Shown here: positions 1-10,157 of the stretch, in pieces | Position numbering within the stretch: the stretch's first letter is position 1 | Layout of the letters: the number at the start of each line of letters is the position of its first letter | Assembly: GCF_003265705.1 (NCBI RefSeq) | Contig: NW_020313165.1 | Span: 1,697,404 to 1,761,403 of the forward strand | Direction of reading: 5' to 3' | DNA length: 64,000 nucleotides | Origin: Callorhinus ursinus | Taxonomy: Eukaryota; Chordata; Mammalia; Carnivora; Otariidae | Made by a program: the position numbers and the translations under genes | Notes under the pieces: model-generated | Databases searched by the model: none | Seen by the model: only the letters and a program-made list of their open reading frames with translations | Told to the model about the DNA's origin: nothing

Positions 1-62
1 TTTATTTTATTTTATTTTATTTTATTTTATTTTATTTTATTTTATTTATTTTGTTTTTTATT
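1..62. repeat. (TTTTA)n microsatellite from L1 tail
   Basis: Repeated TTTTA units on the + strand (TAAAA on the L1 sense strand). It continues straight into the L1 3' terminus, so it is best read as a microsatellite grown from the L1 poly(A) tail. Confidence 0.9.
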
Positions 63-128
63 ATGTTATGTTAATCACCATACATTACATAATTAGTTTT
101 TGATGTAGTGTTCCATGATTCATTGTTT
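1..128 (-). mobile_element. 5'-truncated L1 3' tail inserted in ERV gag
   Basis: The reverse complement of the L1 3' end seen in the long copies (GTTATGTTAATCACCATAC, then GATGTAGTGTTCCATGATT) runs to about position 128, where the sequence switches abruptly to retroviral gag. The element keeps only about 70 bp of L1 plus its degenerate poly(A), now a TTTTA repeat at the window edge. It is read on the - strand, so its tail points to position 1 and the tail-side flank lies outside the window. The target-site duplication therefore cannot be tested here. Confidence 0.85.
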
Positions 129-937
129 AGTTTCTGAAGTTTTTTTCTGATGTCTGGGGTGGCCTGAGCCAAGGAGGTGTTTACCATCTGTTGGCTTTCC
201 TGTGCCTCGGGGTCAAATGGCATGTATATCCTGTAGGTTTCACATAGTCTTTCGTAGTAGTCCCTGGGGGATTCCCCTGGTTGTTGAGTGACAGAGGTTA
301 CCTTAGTCATGTCCATGGGTTTCTTAGCTCCTGTCCAGATTCCCCAGAGGAGGGCCTCCTGGTATTGGCAGATGTGGGCCCATCCCTCGTCCATGGTAAA
401 GTCCCATGCTGGGCGCTCCTCTGGTGCGGCTGTGTTAGCCCAGGCAGTAGGGTTGATGACTCCCGCTGGTGCATGCTCTTCTAGGTACTGCCGTGCACCT
501 TTCATTATTCTCCTTCCTTCCTCTGTGTTAAACAGGGTGCGGAGTAACTGTTGGCAGTCTTCCCAGGTTGGCCAATGAGTCTGGAAGAGGGATTCTATGA
601 GGTCTACCATAGCCTGTGGTTTCTCAAAGTAGGATGGGGTGTTATGTTTCCAGCTGAAGAGGTCAGTGGTGGAGAAGGGCTGATAATACATCATGGAATG
701 GCTGGGTTGGACTGTCCCATCTTCATCACGCCTCTCAGGTTCCCATGTCTCTTGTACACACATTTGGAGGGCGCTTGTGCCTGGCCTGGGGCACAGCCTG
801 GCTGCTGATCCTGGAGAAAGTGGATCCTTTGGGTCTGGGGGTGCTGGTGGATCCTCTGGGCCTGGGGACACTGGTGAAATCAATGGCAGCAGAGTGTCTG
901 GAGCTGAAGGGCCAGGTATAGGTGGTCTTGGGGGTGC
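129..937 (-). pseudogene. gag: ERV gag: proline-rich region and capsid remnant
   Basis: The frame is open from just below a TAA (plus coordinates 938-940) down to the L1 junction near 128. Its first third is proline-rich, as in the p12-like linker of gammaretroviral Gag. The rest resembles the p30 capsid: a W-D-F segment, a GIWTGAKKP stretch and a major-homology-region pattern (QQPGESPRDYYERL, then YRIYMPFDPEA). These parts would form the viral core. The last 18 residues of the open frame, ESWNTTSK-type sequence, come from the L1 tail and not from the virus. The C-terminal capsid and the nucleocapsid are missing. No ATG start belongs to this piece, since upstream stops separate it from the matrix part. 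Confidence 0.85.
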
Positions 938-1174
938 TTACGGTGGGGGCAGGATCAGTTCATCCTTGGGATCTCCAGCTAGGATTTGTGGAGACTGGGG
1001 TTTTTGCTGATCTTCTTTAAGTCACTTGGATGAGGCAATTAAGACCCTGGCCTGTCCCTGCCTACTGCAAGCAAATCGCACCCAAGGGGGAAGGGTCTGG
1101 GCAATTCCTAGCCAGGCGTCAATGTACGGAAACTGGTCAGGATGTCCTGGTTCTCCTGTTACGACTTGCCATAC
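938..1174 (-). pseudogene. gag: ERV gag: interrupted matrix/linker segment
   Basis: This joins the matrix fragment to the proline-rich fragment. In the matrix frame it shows recognisable matrix-like residues but carries several in-frame stops, including one at 1175-1177 and a TAA at 938-940. It is non-coding today. The stops show that gag had decayed independently of the L1 insertion. Confidence 0.6.
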
Positions 1175-1363
1175 TCAATGAATTGTTGGGACATCCAATG
1201 TCCCCTCTGAAGGCCACCTGACATTAAAGGTAGGCCATTCCAATTCACATAGGGTTCTCAATTTGCCGAGGTTCATCCTGACTCCAGAGTCTCCCGAAAA
1301 CCCCTTCTTGAAATTTTTGATCGTGGTCCCTAGGACCGTAGGTTTACTCTCCCCTGACCCCAT
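1175..1363 (-). pseudogene. gag: ERV gag: matrix N-terminus
   Basis: A 62-codon fragment begins with ATG and MGSGESK. A glycine in position 2 followed by serine fits the N-myristoylation signal used by gammaretroviral matrix to reach the plasma membrane. Further on, CELEWPTFNVRWP matches the matrix core pattern of the gammaretrovirus family (a cysteine, then EWPTFNVGWP). This identifies the true gag start and the reading direction. It ends at a stop near 1175, about a fifth of the way into gag. Confidence 0.85.
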
Positions 1364-2020
1364 GGTGATGTTCCCGTGTGCAGTGGTGCAGAGACAGACA
1401 AAGAGGGGGTTGCCTCCTGAGGTGAAGAGAGCAATCAGAGATGCCTGTATGGCTGTGTCCCAAAGGAGCTTGGGTGAGGCTTAGCTGTAGCAGTCTCAGC
1501 ATTGTGACTTATGATCAGAAACTATTCCAATGCCACCAAAGACTGTATGCCATTCACCACAGAATCACAGACGGGTCCATTCAGGCTCTGTAGGCTTCTG
1601 GGGACCTTAAGGGTGCCCTCCTGTGGAGGCACAGAATCAGTCCGCTTGAGCAAGCCAGGTCGGACTGCACATTCACTCACACATTCACACTCCAGAAGTT
1701 GTTACATTCCCTCCCTGGGAATCCCTACCTCTAAGAGGTCTCTGGGAGGTGATCAGGCTCCCCTTCCACCCAGACAGGTGGGCCTATCTGGGTCCTGGGG
1801 CCCCAGGCCTTATCATAATCCAAAGTTGGGACCAGGTCCTCACCTGCCAAGTCTCCTCAAGTCCGGCGGGAACAGCGGAGCGGGGCCGGCCTGAGGTGAC
1901 CAGGGTGGGAGATTGCCAAAAATTAAGAAGAGTACGCCTTCTCTGTTATGATCTCTTATTCCATTACCGCCCCACCGTTGCCCACAACCCGGTGGCAACA
2001 ATGGGCCTGTGCGGTTGGGT
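1364..2020 (-). other. ERV leader between PBS and gag
   Basis: About 660 bp separate the primer-binding site from the gag ATG. Gammaretroviruses have a long leader here holding the packaging signal and splice donor. I cannot place either one by eye. The short frames on both strands show no recognisable protein. Confidence 0.6.
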
Positions 2021-2038
2021 TTCCTGGTCAGGGAACCA
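2021..2038 (-). promoter_or_regulatory. Primer-binding site, tRNA-Glu type
   Basis: Read on the - strand the 18 bases are TGGTTCCCTGACCAGGAA. The complement of the 3' end of mammalian tRNA-Glu(CTC), including CCA, as I recall it, is the same apart from one base (17 of 18). It lies two bases from the LTR end, as expected for a site where a tRNA primes minus-strand DNA synthesis. Confidence 0.8.
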
Positions 2039-2040
2039 AA

Positions 2041-2372
2041 TGTTATGGAACCTGGAATGGATTGCCCAACGGAAGAACCAAGCAGCACTTGGAGATCTTG
2101 GAGGATAGGAGGTTTATTTAACGCTGGGGGGCTCAGAGGAGAGTGATCTCCAAAGATCTGAGCCCCGCACACAAAGGGGGTAATTTATGCACTTCTACTG
2201 CTGCATACTGGGCATTCTTGGCACATGCACAAAGCGGGGCAGGGAGAGGAACCTGGATTGGTGCGCGTGGGAAGCAGAGCAGAGAGAATAACCTGGAAGA
2301 ACTCCGGGGCAGGGGCTGGGACTCCCTTGCTGGCTCAGCTGGCCATCTTAGGACACAGATTTTTCCTTATCA
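2041..2372 (-). mobile_element. ERV 5' LTR
   Basis: On the - strand the element runs from TGATAAGG to CATAACA, giving the usual TG...CA ends, and stops two bases before the primer-binding site. A TATA-like GCATAAATTA lies at 2190-2181 and an AATAAA polyadenylation signal at 2118-2113. This gives a U3-R-U5 order with a short U5. The right (U3) edge is the less certain one, because the flank beyond it is old MIR sequence and no duplication can be checked. Confidence 0.75.
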
Positions 2373-2380
2373 ATACTACT

Positions 2381-2455
2381 TATGGAACTTTTATTATGTG
2401 CTACACCCTGGGCTAAGTTCTTAAGTATCTTTCTCACTTTCTCTATCTCCTTAGG
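2381..2455 (-). repeat. MIR fragment
   Basis: TTATTATGTGCTACACCCTGG followed by GCTAAGTTCTTAAG and TCTCACTTTCTC aligns with the MIR core in reverse orientation (ACTATGTGCCAGGCACTGTGCTAAG, then TCTCATTTAATC). It is short and diverged. Confidence 0.55.
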
Positions 2456-2465
2456 CATATACCAA

Positions 2466-2780
2466 CAGTTGACCTTTCAACAAGGTGGGGGTTGGTGCAC
2501 CAACCCCCTGTGCAATCAAAAACCCATGTATAACTTTTGACTCCCCCAAAACTTAACTACTAATAGCCTATTAATCAGAAAGCTTACTGATAACATAAGC
2601 AGTCGATCAACAGATGTATACTTTGTGTGCGTATGATATACTGTGTTCCTATGATAAAGTAAACTAGAGAAAAGAAAATGTTAAGAAAGTCATAAAGAGG
2701 AGAAAATGCATTTACAGTACTCTACTGTATTTGTTGAAAAAAAAATCTACATACAAAGCTGTGTTGTTCAAGGGTCAACT
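2466..2780 (+). mobile_element. MER28/Tigger2-type DNA transposon remnant
   Basis: It begins CAGTTGACCTTTCAACAAGG and ends TTGTTCAAGGGTCAACT, which are imperfect inverted termini. Inside, AACTTAACTACTAATAGCC and GATAAAGTAAACTAGAGAAA match the non-autonomous Tigger2 derivative as I recall it. This is a non-coding cut-and-paste (Tc1/mariner superfamily) relic. Part of the internal sequence is missing compared with the full-length form. Confidence 0.8.
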
Positions 2781-2929
2781 CTATCTCTCTCTTTCTCCCT
2801 CTCCTACATACATAGATCTTTGCATGTATATATGTGTACATATATACATGAATATGTGTGAAAAATACATGAATATTTTATAAAAAATTTTGTATATACC
2901 ATAGATTATGTGTATCTCTATATATTTAG

Positions 2930-3095
2930 TTCTATTTCATTCTTAGAACAAATTTATAACTCTCTGAAGCATTCCTATCTTCATTTAACCATGAGAAACT
3001 TGAGGCTCAGAGGCAGTAACTTTTCAGTGCAGAATAGTGAGTGGCTGGGATTTGGACTTACATACAACTCTAAAATCCATGCGATTCTGCCATAT
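2930..3095 (-). repeat. MIR
   Basis: A reverse-orientation MIR pattern: TTCATTTAACCATGAGAAAC, then TTGAGGCTCAGAGGCAGTAAC and GAGTGGCTGGGATTTGGAC. This corresponds to the complement of the GAGCCTCAGTTTCC and TGCCACTTAC parts of the tRNA-derived MIR. Confidence 0.75.
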
Positions 3096-4299
3096 GATAC
3101 TGTCTCCAGTTCACAGCCTAAGTGTTGTCGCGAAAGAAATTTCCGCCATGAAAAGGAACGGGAGAAGATAGAATGGAGTCTACCCTGACACGTTTAGAAG
3201 GTTACAGCAGAATGATATTTTACTGGGATCTCAACTGTTCGACAGTGTCAGTGTGTGAATTTTTTTAATTCATAGAAATGAAAGATAGGACTTATGTTGT
3301 GTTACTTTAGGTTTTGCAGTTCTGAGATGGGATCTCACATGGCAACCTTGTCTGTTCAGTCTTCATCCTCACGTACTCTCCACGGTCCCTCCCGGTTTCC
3401 AGCCTTTTCTTGCTTGCAGCTACTGTATTTTTATGTGCACTCTCACAGGGATTTCACGGAAGTCTCTGAGCAAAACACTGCTGAAGAACACACGTGTTGG
3501 TGCTGGAAGTGTGTTCCCCAGCTGTGGAATATTTCACTCATCTGAAACAAAATTAACCTTTTTGTGGTGAGTGCAGCCAACTCTCATTCTGAAGTTGGAA
3601 GTGTGACTCCATGTGGAATGAAGGTTGCAAGGCCGTCTCTGTTCTTGCCTAGATTTTGATCTTTTTCCCTTCTGAATTTGTAAATAAAAACCTCCACTCT
3701 AGGCCTGAAATTTTTTAGTGAGTCTCTGGCCAAAAGAAAACGATTCTTCCAAAGTGTGGAGAAAAATTGGCCAGATTTGAGAAGTTTTGGATTAAAAGTG
3801 GCAACTACGTGCCAAAATCATAAAGAACACACACATTGCCTCTGCTTACACTCATGTGTACATAAATTACTGATCCTGTGGCTGTGGATCAATTGTACAG
3901 AAAGAAGTAAGCCTCAGCTTCTCTCGTACTTTGTATGAGATTCGTTGCTCATTTTCTGGCAGCTCGGTTTTATACATAAGAATTTCCCTTCATGTTTTGC
4001 AATTTATCTACAGCATTTTGCATGTCAAAACACGCTGCCATTTTGAAACTGTTCCATATCATCATGAATAACAGTTCTTTGTTTCTTACACTGGATGTTT
4101 TAGCTCCCGTAATAGGATTCCATGAACTGATTGATCCTTTATTGAGGTAAAAAGTCAGAATAGTTTCAATTTTAACACAGTATTTTCACTAATAAGAAAC
4201 CCCCCCGCTTTCATTAGGAGGGAAAAAATAATAGTCTTTGAAAAAACCACTATCAAGATACCTGAAAACAAATTTTACAAAACAAAATAATCCTATTGT
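3096..4299. other. No recognisable gene or repeat
   Basis: Moderately AT-rich single-copy-like sequence. Open frames are short (83 codons or fewer), without domain signatures or splice-site support. I see nothing else that can be named. Confidence 0.6.
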
Positions 4300-4312
4300 T
4301 CTTTTGTGCTGC

Positions 4313-4316
<4 letters not shown>

Positions 4317-4349
<33 letters not shown>
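4317..4349. repeat. (TA)n microsatellite
   Basis: An uninterrupted TA run beside the A-rich tail of the adjacent CanSINE. It probably grew at the insertion junction. Confidence 0.9.
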
Positions 4350-4352
<3 letters not shown>

Positions 4353-4421
4353 AAGATTTATTTATTTGAGAGAGAGAGAGAGAGAGTGGAGGTGGAGAGG
4401 GCCAGAGGAAGAGAGAGTCTT

Positions 4422-5034
4422 TTTGTTTGTTGGTTGGTTTTCTGTTTTTTAATTTTTTTCAATTTTTTATTGTTATGTTAATCACCATACATTACATCAT
4501 TAGTTTTTGATGTAGTGTTCCATGATTCATTGTTTGTGCATAACACCCAGTGCTCCACACAGAACGTGCCCTCTTTAATACCCATCACCAGGCTAACCCA
4601 TCCTCCCACCCCCCTCCCCTCTAGAACCCTCAGTTTGTTTTTCAGAGTCCATCGTCTCTCATGGTTCGTCTCCCCCTCCGATTTCCCCCCCTTCATTTTT
4701 CCCTTCCTGCTATCTTCTTCTTCTTCTTTTTTTTAATATATATTGTATCATTTGTTTCAGAGGTACAGATCTGTGATTCAACAGTCTTGCACAATTCACA
4801 GCGTTCACCATAGCACATACCCTCCCCAATGTCTATCACCCAGCCACCCCATCCCTCCCACCCCCCACCACTCCAGCAACCCTCAGTTTGTTTCCTGAGA
4901 TTAAGAATTCCTCATATCAGTGAGGTCATATGATCCATGTCTTTCTCCGATTGACTTATTTTGCTCCCTCCAGTTCCATCCACATCATTGCAAATGGCAA
5001 GATCTCATTCCTTTTGATGGCTGCATAATATTCC

Positions 5035-5080
<46 letters not shown>

Positions 5081-5084
5081 ACAT
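4422..5084 (-). mobile_element. L1 3' fragment inside the CanSINE
   Basis: Reverse-oriented L1 3'UTR and the last part of ORF2, closely similar to 32071-32690 of the long - strand L1, including the extra 3'UTR block (GATTCAACAGTCTTGCACAA). The coding remnant reads MEYYAAIKRNEILPFA, the conserved ORF2 C-terminal stretch. It is 5'-truncated just after the codons around the TA tract and is flanked by the 15-base duplication noted for the SINE. It cannot move by itself. Confidence 0.9.
5036..5078. repeat. (TA)n expansion within L1 ORF2 remnant
   Basis: The long L1 copy has only a short TGTATATATACC here. In this copy it has expanded to about 40 bases of TA. In the antisense frame it encodes a run of alternating Tyr and Ile. 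Confidence 0.9.
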
Positions 5085-5289
5085 GGAAGAGAGAGTCTTA
5101 AGCAGACTCTGTGCTGAGTGCGGAGCCCAATGTGGGGCCACGACCTGAGCCAAAGCCAAGAGTATGATGCTTAATCAACTGAGCCATGCAGGTGCCCCTC
5201 TTTTGTGTTATATTTAATATAGTGCCTTGCAATTTACAGAATTCAGTTACAGTTATTAGCTCTTGTTTAACAGTTTGGATTAGGTAAAA

Positions 5290-5475
5290 ATTTTTGAGTA
5301 TCTACTTTTTAGTAATCATTGAACTAAGCTCATGCAGTCTTCACTATAATTGTGTGAGGCAGGCTGTATTATATCTTGTTCCAAGAAGAGGAAACTGAGG
5401 CCCAGAGAAGTTAAATTATATGACAAAGGCATACACAGCTCATCACTGTTAGAAACAGGGCTTGAAGATCTTTTT
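5290..5475 (-). repeat. MIR
   Basis: Contains the reverse MIR hallmark GAGGAAACTGAGGCCCAGAG followed by AAGTTAAATTATATG, and upstream TTGAGTATCTACT. This is a nearly complete copy of this old tRNA-derived SINE. Confidence 0.85.
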
Positions 5476-6525
5476 ATTCCAAATTTGATACCTGTTTCAT
5501 GATATTTTGCCTCTATTCTACTACTAGACATAACTCCCTTAGAAATTAATGCCAGTCTTAGCTACAGCCAAATTATTTAGTAACACTGCCGAAAATAATC
5601 ACTCCTGAGTAGATCTAAGAATTTCTCAAAATGAGCTATTTGAAAAATTTCCAAATTATTTCTAACTGCTATATATTGAGCAATAAAAGAAATTGCTTTC
5701 TTGTATTTTTCCCTTTTGTGTTTGTGTACCTGCTCACAAAAATCATCTCATACATAATGCACAGTAATAAACTACAGCTTGTAATGGCTGAAAAGCCTCT
5801 CCCATGTGGAAATAGACCTGGAAATCCATAACTAGTGATGTCCCTTTCAAATGCAATTCAAGTTTGACAAACATTAAGCAATTTGGGCAGGCACACTTGC
5901 AACCAATGTTTCCTCTGAGTGCTTTTTAGGTGTCTCATCATCAGACTATTATTTCAAAATGCTATGAAGAATTAATGATTTCCTGCAGGTAAATCACAGT
6001 GGATTAAAATGCCACACTGAAGTAACCATTGCCCATTTTCTTGGGGGAGAGGATAATGGGAGCTCCCTGTTAACATGCTGTTCTTTTAAAATGCTGGTTC
6101 TCTTGAAATTCTGTTTTCTTTGTAGCTTCTAAAACTGTTGTCATTTGATTGTAATTTCAAATAAAATTGGTATTTCCTCAACAAAGTAAGTACATTCACT
6201 TACAAAAACATGAATATAACTGATCGGTGGCTTTGTTTCCTTGGGTATCTGAAACAAAATAGTTTGAAGTTACCAAAGAATTAGAGATTTCCTTTACCAA
6301 GGAACATCCCCCCTAACTAACTAAAGTGCCTTGCTCACATTGACTAGTTTTATGCTAATAAGAGGCATTCTTGAGAAGAATATAAACACATCTGGTTTTG
6401 GAATCTTCTTTTGCTATTTTGGACTAATTCAGAGATTGGGTTGCATACTTCTTATTTGATGAAATCAGGAGGCATATATTGTCTGGTTGTCTCTCTTTTA
6501 TTGTGATGTTGCTGTAGATTCTATT
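5476..6525. other. No recognisable feature
   Basis: AT-rich, no convincing ORF, no clear repeat signature by eye. Confidence 0.55.
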
Positions 6526-6529
6526 ACTG

Positions 6530-7185
6530 TTCAACAAATAATCTCCCTCTCCTTCTCATGCTTCCTTTTCATCATCCCTCATAAGAGGAATGTACCACTC
6601 CACTCCACTGGTGTTGAGCCTAGCCATTTGACTTGCTTTAGCCTAAGGAATATGAGGGAATATGACATTCACCCCAATTGTGCCAAAGCTCAAATATGCA
6701 TGGTACAGCCTAGTCTTCTAGAACTTCTGCCTTCTGCCATGAACATCATGGGGCTGCTTCTTTCATCTTGGGTTACAGATTGTAAAGGCTTAAGTAGACC
6801 TAAAACCAACTCATATTTTGGAGTTAAGCACAGCTTAACATCAGCCGACCCACAGACCCAATTGTTTCATAACCAAGAAATAAATATTTGTTGTATGCTA
6901 CTGAGTTTTTTTTTTAAGATTTTATTTATTTATTTATTTGAGAGAAAGAATGAGAGAGAGAGAGCACATGAGAAGGGGGAGGGTCAGAGGGAGAAGCAGA
7001 CTCCCTGCCGAGCAGGGAGCCCAATGCGGGACTCAATCCCGGGACTCCAGGATCATGACCTGAGCCGAAGGCAGTGGCTTAACCAACTGAGCCACCCAGG
7101 CGCCCATATGCTACTGAGTTTTGAGATTATTTTTTGAACATTATTGTAGCAGAAGTTTAACGATATAGATAAAATATTGATCAGT
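6530..7185 (+). mobile_element. Ancient interspersed repeat split by a CanSINE
   Basis: The segments AGCCATTTGACTTGCTTTAG, CTTCTGCCTTCTGCCATGAAC, GCCGACCCACAGACC, GAAATAAATATTTGTTG and CTACTGAGTTTTGAGATT follow the order of a familiar old mammalian repeat. I cannot assign the family safely; the AATAAA near the end suggests an LTR. A young SINE (6911-7106) interrupts it close to its 3' end. The 216-codon open frame across the junction is spurious. Confidence 0.5.
6911..7106 (-). mobile_element. CanSINE
   Basis: A complete copy with the tail at the left (AAGATTTTATTTATTTATTT, GA-rich middle) and the tRNA-like head at the right, ending GAGCCACCCAGGCGCCCA. A perfect 16-base target duplication, TATGCTACTGAGTTTT, lies at 6895-6910 and 7107-7122. 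The preserved duplication indicates a fairly young insertion made by L1 machinery. Confidence 0.95.
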
Positions 7186-9430
7186 GGATTAAGGTTTTAT
7201 CAGATTACTTCATCCTCTTTTAAATAGTTAAAAGCCTCTTTTAATGTTTTTGGCAACTATTGATGATTGTTGCCTAGAGCCTTTATTTTATAATGGTTCG
7301 CAAAGTGGTGATATTCTAAGTCGGTCATTCTTTATCTATGTATTACTCCCAGAAGAGTACCTAAAGAGGTACTCTGAGATGTTTTTAAAGGAAAGTCTGG
7401 GTAATTTTTTTGTGTGTTCTTTCACTTTACTTGCTATGTTTAAGAATAATGAACTGGTTCTCTAACATCTTCCAAAGGATGGATTTTGTTCTATTTTGTA
7501 AATAGGATGTACATATGTATCCCATCATTATAAAAGATAAACACTATGTGATGTATTTTCACCAACTGCTGATGTTACTTTCTTTGGTGCTCCTCTTATC
7601 TACTCTTAAAACGTTATTTCTAATTAAACCCAATATTAATAAGTTTCTTAAACTATAGAGCTGGAGCCTTTCACTTTCATTTTTTGAGTGGTGCTACTTT
7701 TCCTTTCTCTAAAACCTAGAAATCACTACTAGGATTTATGGAAGAAGGAAAATTGCTGATGGTAAAATTCCTTAATGGACTGAGTCAAAGACAGGGGTCT
7801 TTGGCTGTTAGAAAATCCCCAGAGTAGATGCAGTATACTAGGAAACAGTTGGGAGAGATACTATCTAGGATTTAAGGACCTCACAATTCATGAAGTGTCA
7901 TTGGTAGGGGATCCCTGACATAAAGATGGCATCCCAGTTAAGTGATCTTCAGTAAATGACAAATAAAGGATTAACTGCCTGGAGCATTAGTCCCACTAAT
8001 TCAGTATTTATAGCTATTCAAGTTATTAGCTTTTTAATTAACACTGAAAGATCTGAAAGTACCTAATTGTATTCCATTCTAATTATATTAAATTATACAC
8101 AAGAAAATTAAAATTCTGGTTTTCTAATATTCTCTTTAAGAATGTGCAAACAGAGTTGATGTTTTCTTAATAATGTCTCTCAACTGTTAGGTTTCTAAAC
8201 AGAAGAGAAAAAAATACAAGTTAATAGTGCTCATTTAAGTATGTTGCATCCAGTTGGGATTATAGAATTAAAACGGGATTTACACTAGGGTATTAGAGAT
8301 ATACCACGTCCATGTATTTAATTCAGTGTAATAATAATCTGCTCATTGAATTATTTAAAACATCTTTTTATAAAGAACTTTGTGCATTCAGGTTTGAATG
8401 TGAGTAGATTAGATTGTTACATTTATTTCCTTTAAGACAAAATCAACTGGAAGAGCTATTTCAGAGCCTATAGAATAGAAATGAAATAAAGGAGAGCAAA
8501 TACAAATTTGAGGAAAGAGTAAGAATTCTACTTTTGACTCCTCGATTGTTTACTTGGACTCAACTTTAATGATGTTGGTTTAGGAATCTTAAGGAGTGAA
8601 GCCTCTACCACTGAAAATTTTCAGTTCTTTTATTGTAATATCAAGAAAAATTCTTATTTTAAAGTTGTTTTTTTGTACTTTATTTTATACCTTAAGGTAG
8701 ACATGCTGTCTGTGCTTGATAATATGGATATTTGATAGAATGATCCAAATATTGGGTCAACGCTAGGGTATAAGAACCTGGGGCAGTTTTCTGTGTTGGA
8801 ATAGCTTGTCAGGCCAAGAGGGTTTGGTTTGACATGTGTCTGTTCTAAAGAGATGTGGTGGGATGATATATACAGTGTTAAGATGTTGCCTGGTACACCC
8901 AGACTTTAACATTTTTACTGTCCTCCCTCCCCATCTGAGATATGATATAGGAAGCCTGCATTTCTCCATGGCCAGCAAAAATAAAAGTCACAAAATTGGA
9001 GAGAAAAAATGCATGTTTTAAAATTCAGAATCTTCATGGTGATGAAAGATAGAACGACTTGGAAAGAATCACTGTTGAGGTAGCCATCCCAACCCTCTCT
9101 TCAGCTACTTCCACCTCTTATAAGTTGAAAAGCAGGAATAGAGATAGAGACAGAAGTCTTACAATCCTATATGTTCTATAAAGAGGGCCCTATACCTCAC
9201 CTTCCTCACCCAGTTAAGTATGTGAGGTACAAGGAGCTGTAACTTAATTACATCCCAAATCAGCAGCCTCACACAACTGACACATCCGATGTTCCATAGG
9301 ATTATAATGGGACTACAGTTATTTAGGGGTTCAACTGGGCTGAAATATCCAAGATGGCTCACTCACATGATTCGGGTGCTGATGGACAGAGAGAAGACTG
9401 GGCTGAGCATGGCGAGGACCCTGGGATCGC
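7186..9430. other. No recognisable gene; unique-looking DNA
   Basis: About 2.2 kb without a clear repeat or domain-bearing ORF. The longest frames (about 107 codons or fewer) have no recognisable motif. Some of it is probably old repeat sequence too diverged to name by eye. Confidence 0.5.
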
Positions 9431-9433
9431 TAG

Positions 9434-9457
9434 GTCTCTCTCTCTCTCTCTCTCTCC
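9434..9457. repeat. (CT)n tract
   Basis: Pure CT dinucleotide run in otherwise unremarkable sequence. Confidence 0.9.
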
Positions 9458-9940
9458 AGGTAGTTTCTGGTTCTCTTCCTCTTCATGCCCCCACAATATA
9501 TTTTCTCCAGCAGGTTAGCTGGGCTTCTAACATGGCAACTCAAGGCTGTGAGGAGGACAAAAATAGAGGCTTCCAGTGCTTCTTAAGGCTTAGCCCCAAA
9601 TGTTCACAGTGAAACTTTTGTTACAGTCCCTGCACAGATTTAGCTTTGAAGGGGCCTTCCACAGGGGCACGGATTCCACAGGATATTAGGGGTCAAGTCT
9701 GAAGGGTGACTACCAGGAGAGAGGAAAACCACTTTACGTTTATAGATCTGAGAATAGAAATGCTATTGCCTGCTTTTACCTGGTTGCCTTTGAAGGTGGC
9801 AGTTCCTATACTTTTCCTAGAAATCTCACAGTCAGGGAATGACAATGTAGTTCCATTGATTTATGAGGTAAATGGACCTGAGAGAATGTCTGAGTTCACC
9901 CTCAAAGGGAGTCAATGAACCAGGAGAGGTTTGCGGTCTT

Positions 9941-10157
9941 TTTTTTTTTTTTTAAGATTTTATTTATTTGACACAGAAAGAGAGAAAGAGAGAGAGAAAG
10001 AGAGAGAGGGAGTACAAGCGGGGGCAGGGGGGCAGGAGAGGGAGAAGCGGGCTCCGCCTGAGCAGGGAGCTGGACGTGGGTCTCAATCCCAGGATCCTGG
10101 GACCGTGGCCTGAGCTGAAGGCAGATGCTTAACCAACTGAGCCACCCAGGTGCCCCT
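9941..10157 (-). mobile_element. CanSINE
   Basis: T-rich tail at left, a long AGAGAGAAAGAG middle, and a head ending GAGCCACCCAGGTGCCCC. The flanks TTGCGGTCTT (9931-9940) and TTGCAGTCTT (10162-10171) are target duplications with one mismatch. Confidence 0.92.

Larger units (their letters stand above)
129..2372 (-). mobile_element. Endogenous retrovirus, class I, 5' portion
   Basis: On the - strand, in retroviral order, there is an LTR (about 2372-2041), a primer-binding site (2038-2021), a leader of about 660 bp and broken gag (1363-129). The gag similarity to gammaretroviruses and a PBS matching tRNA-Glu suggest a class I ERV related to the ERV-E group. The group name is inference from PBS and capsid resemblance. 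Pro, pol, env and the 3' LTR, if they survive, lie to the left of the window beyond the L1 insertion. Confidence 0.85.
4321..5198 (-). mobile_element. CanSINE split by an L1 insertion
   Basis: The tail and pyrimidine/purine-rich half (about 4350-4421) and the tRNA-like head half (5085-5198, ending GAGCCATGCAGGTGCCCC) are two parts of one SINE. The break is bridged by a 15-base duplication, GGAAGAGAGAGTCTT, at 4407-4421 and 5085-5099. An imperfect outer duplication (TCTTTTGTG, then an AATATA end) at about 4300-4320 and 5199-5221 marks the SINE's own insertion. Confidence 0.85.

Noticed and set aside
288..1010. + strand frames across the ERV (96 and 105 codons among others)
   Set aside because: They are shadows of gag on the opposite strand; the glycine-rich frame mirrors the proline-rich gag region.
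4407..5099. The two GGAAGAGAGAGTCTT copies read as a CRISPR-like or tandem repeat
   Set aside because: There are only two copies, and they exactly bracket an L1 3' fragment, so they are a target-site duplication.
6487..7137. 216-codon + strand frame
   Set aside because: It crosses from an ancient repeat into a CanSINE. The second half is antisense SINE.
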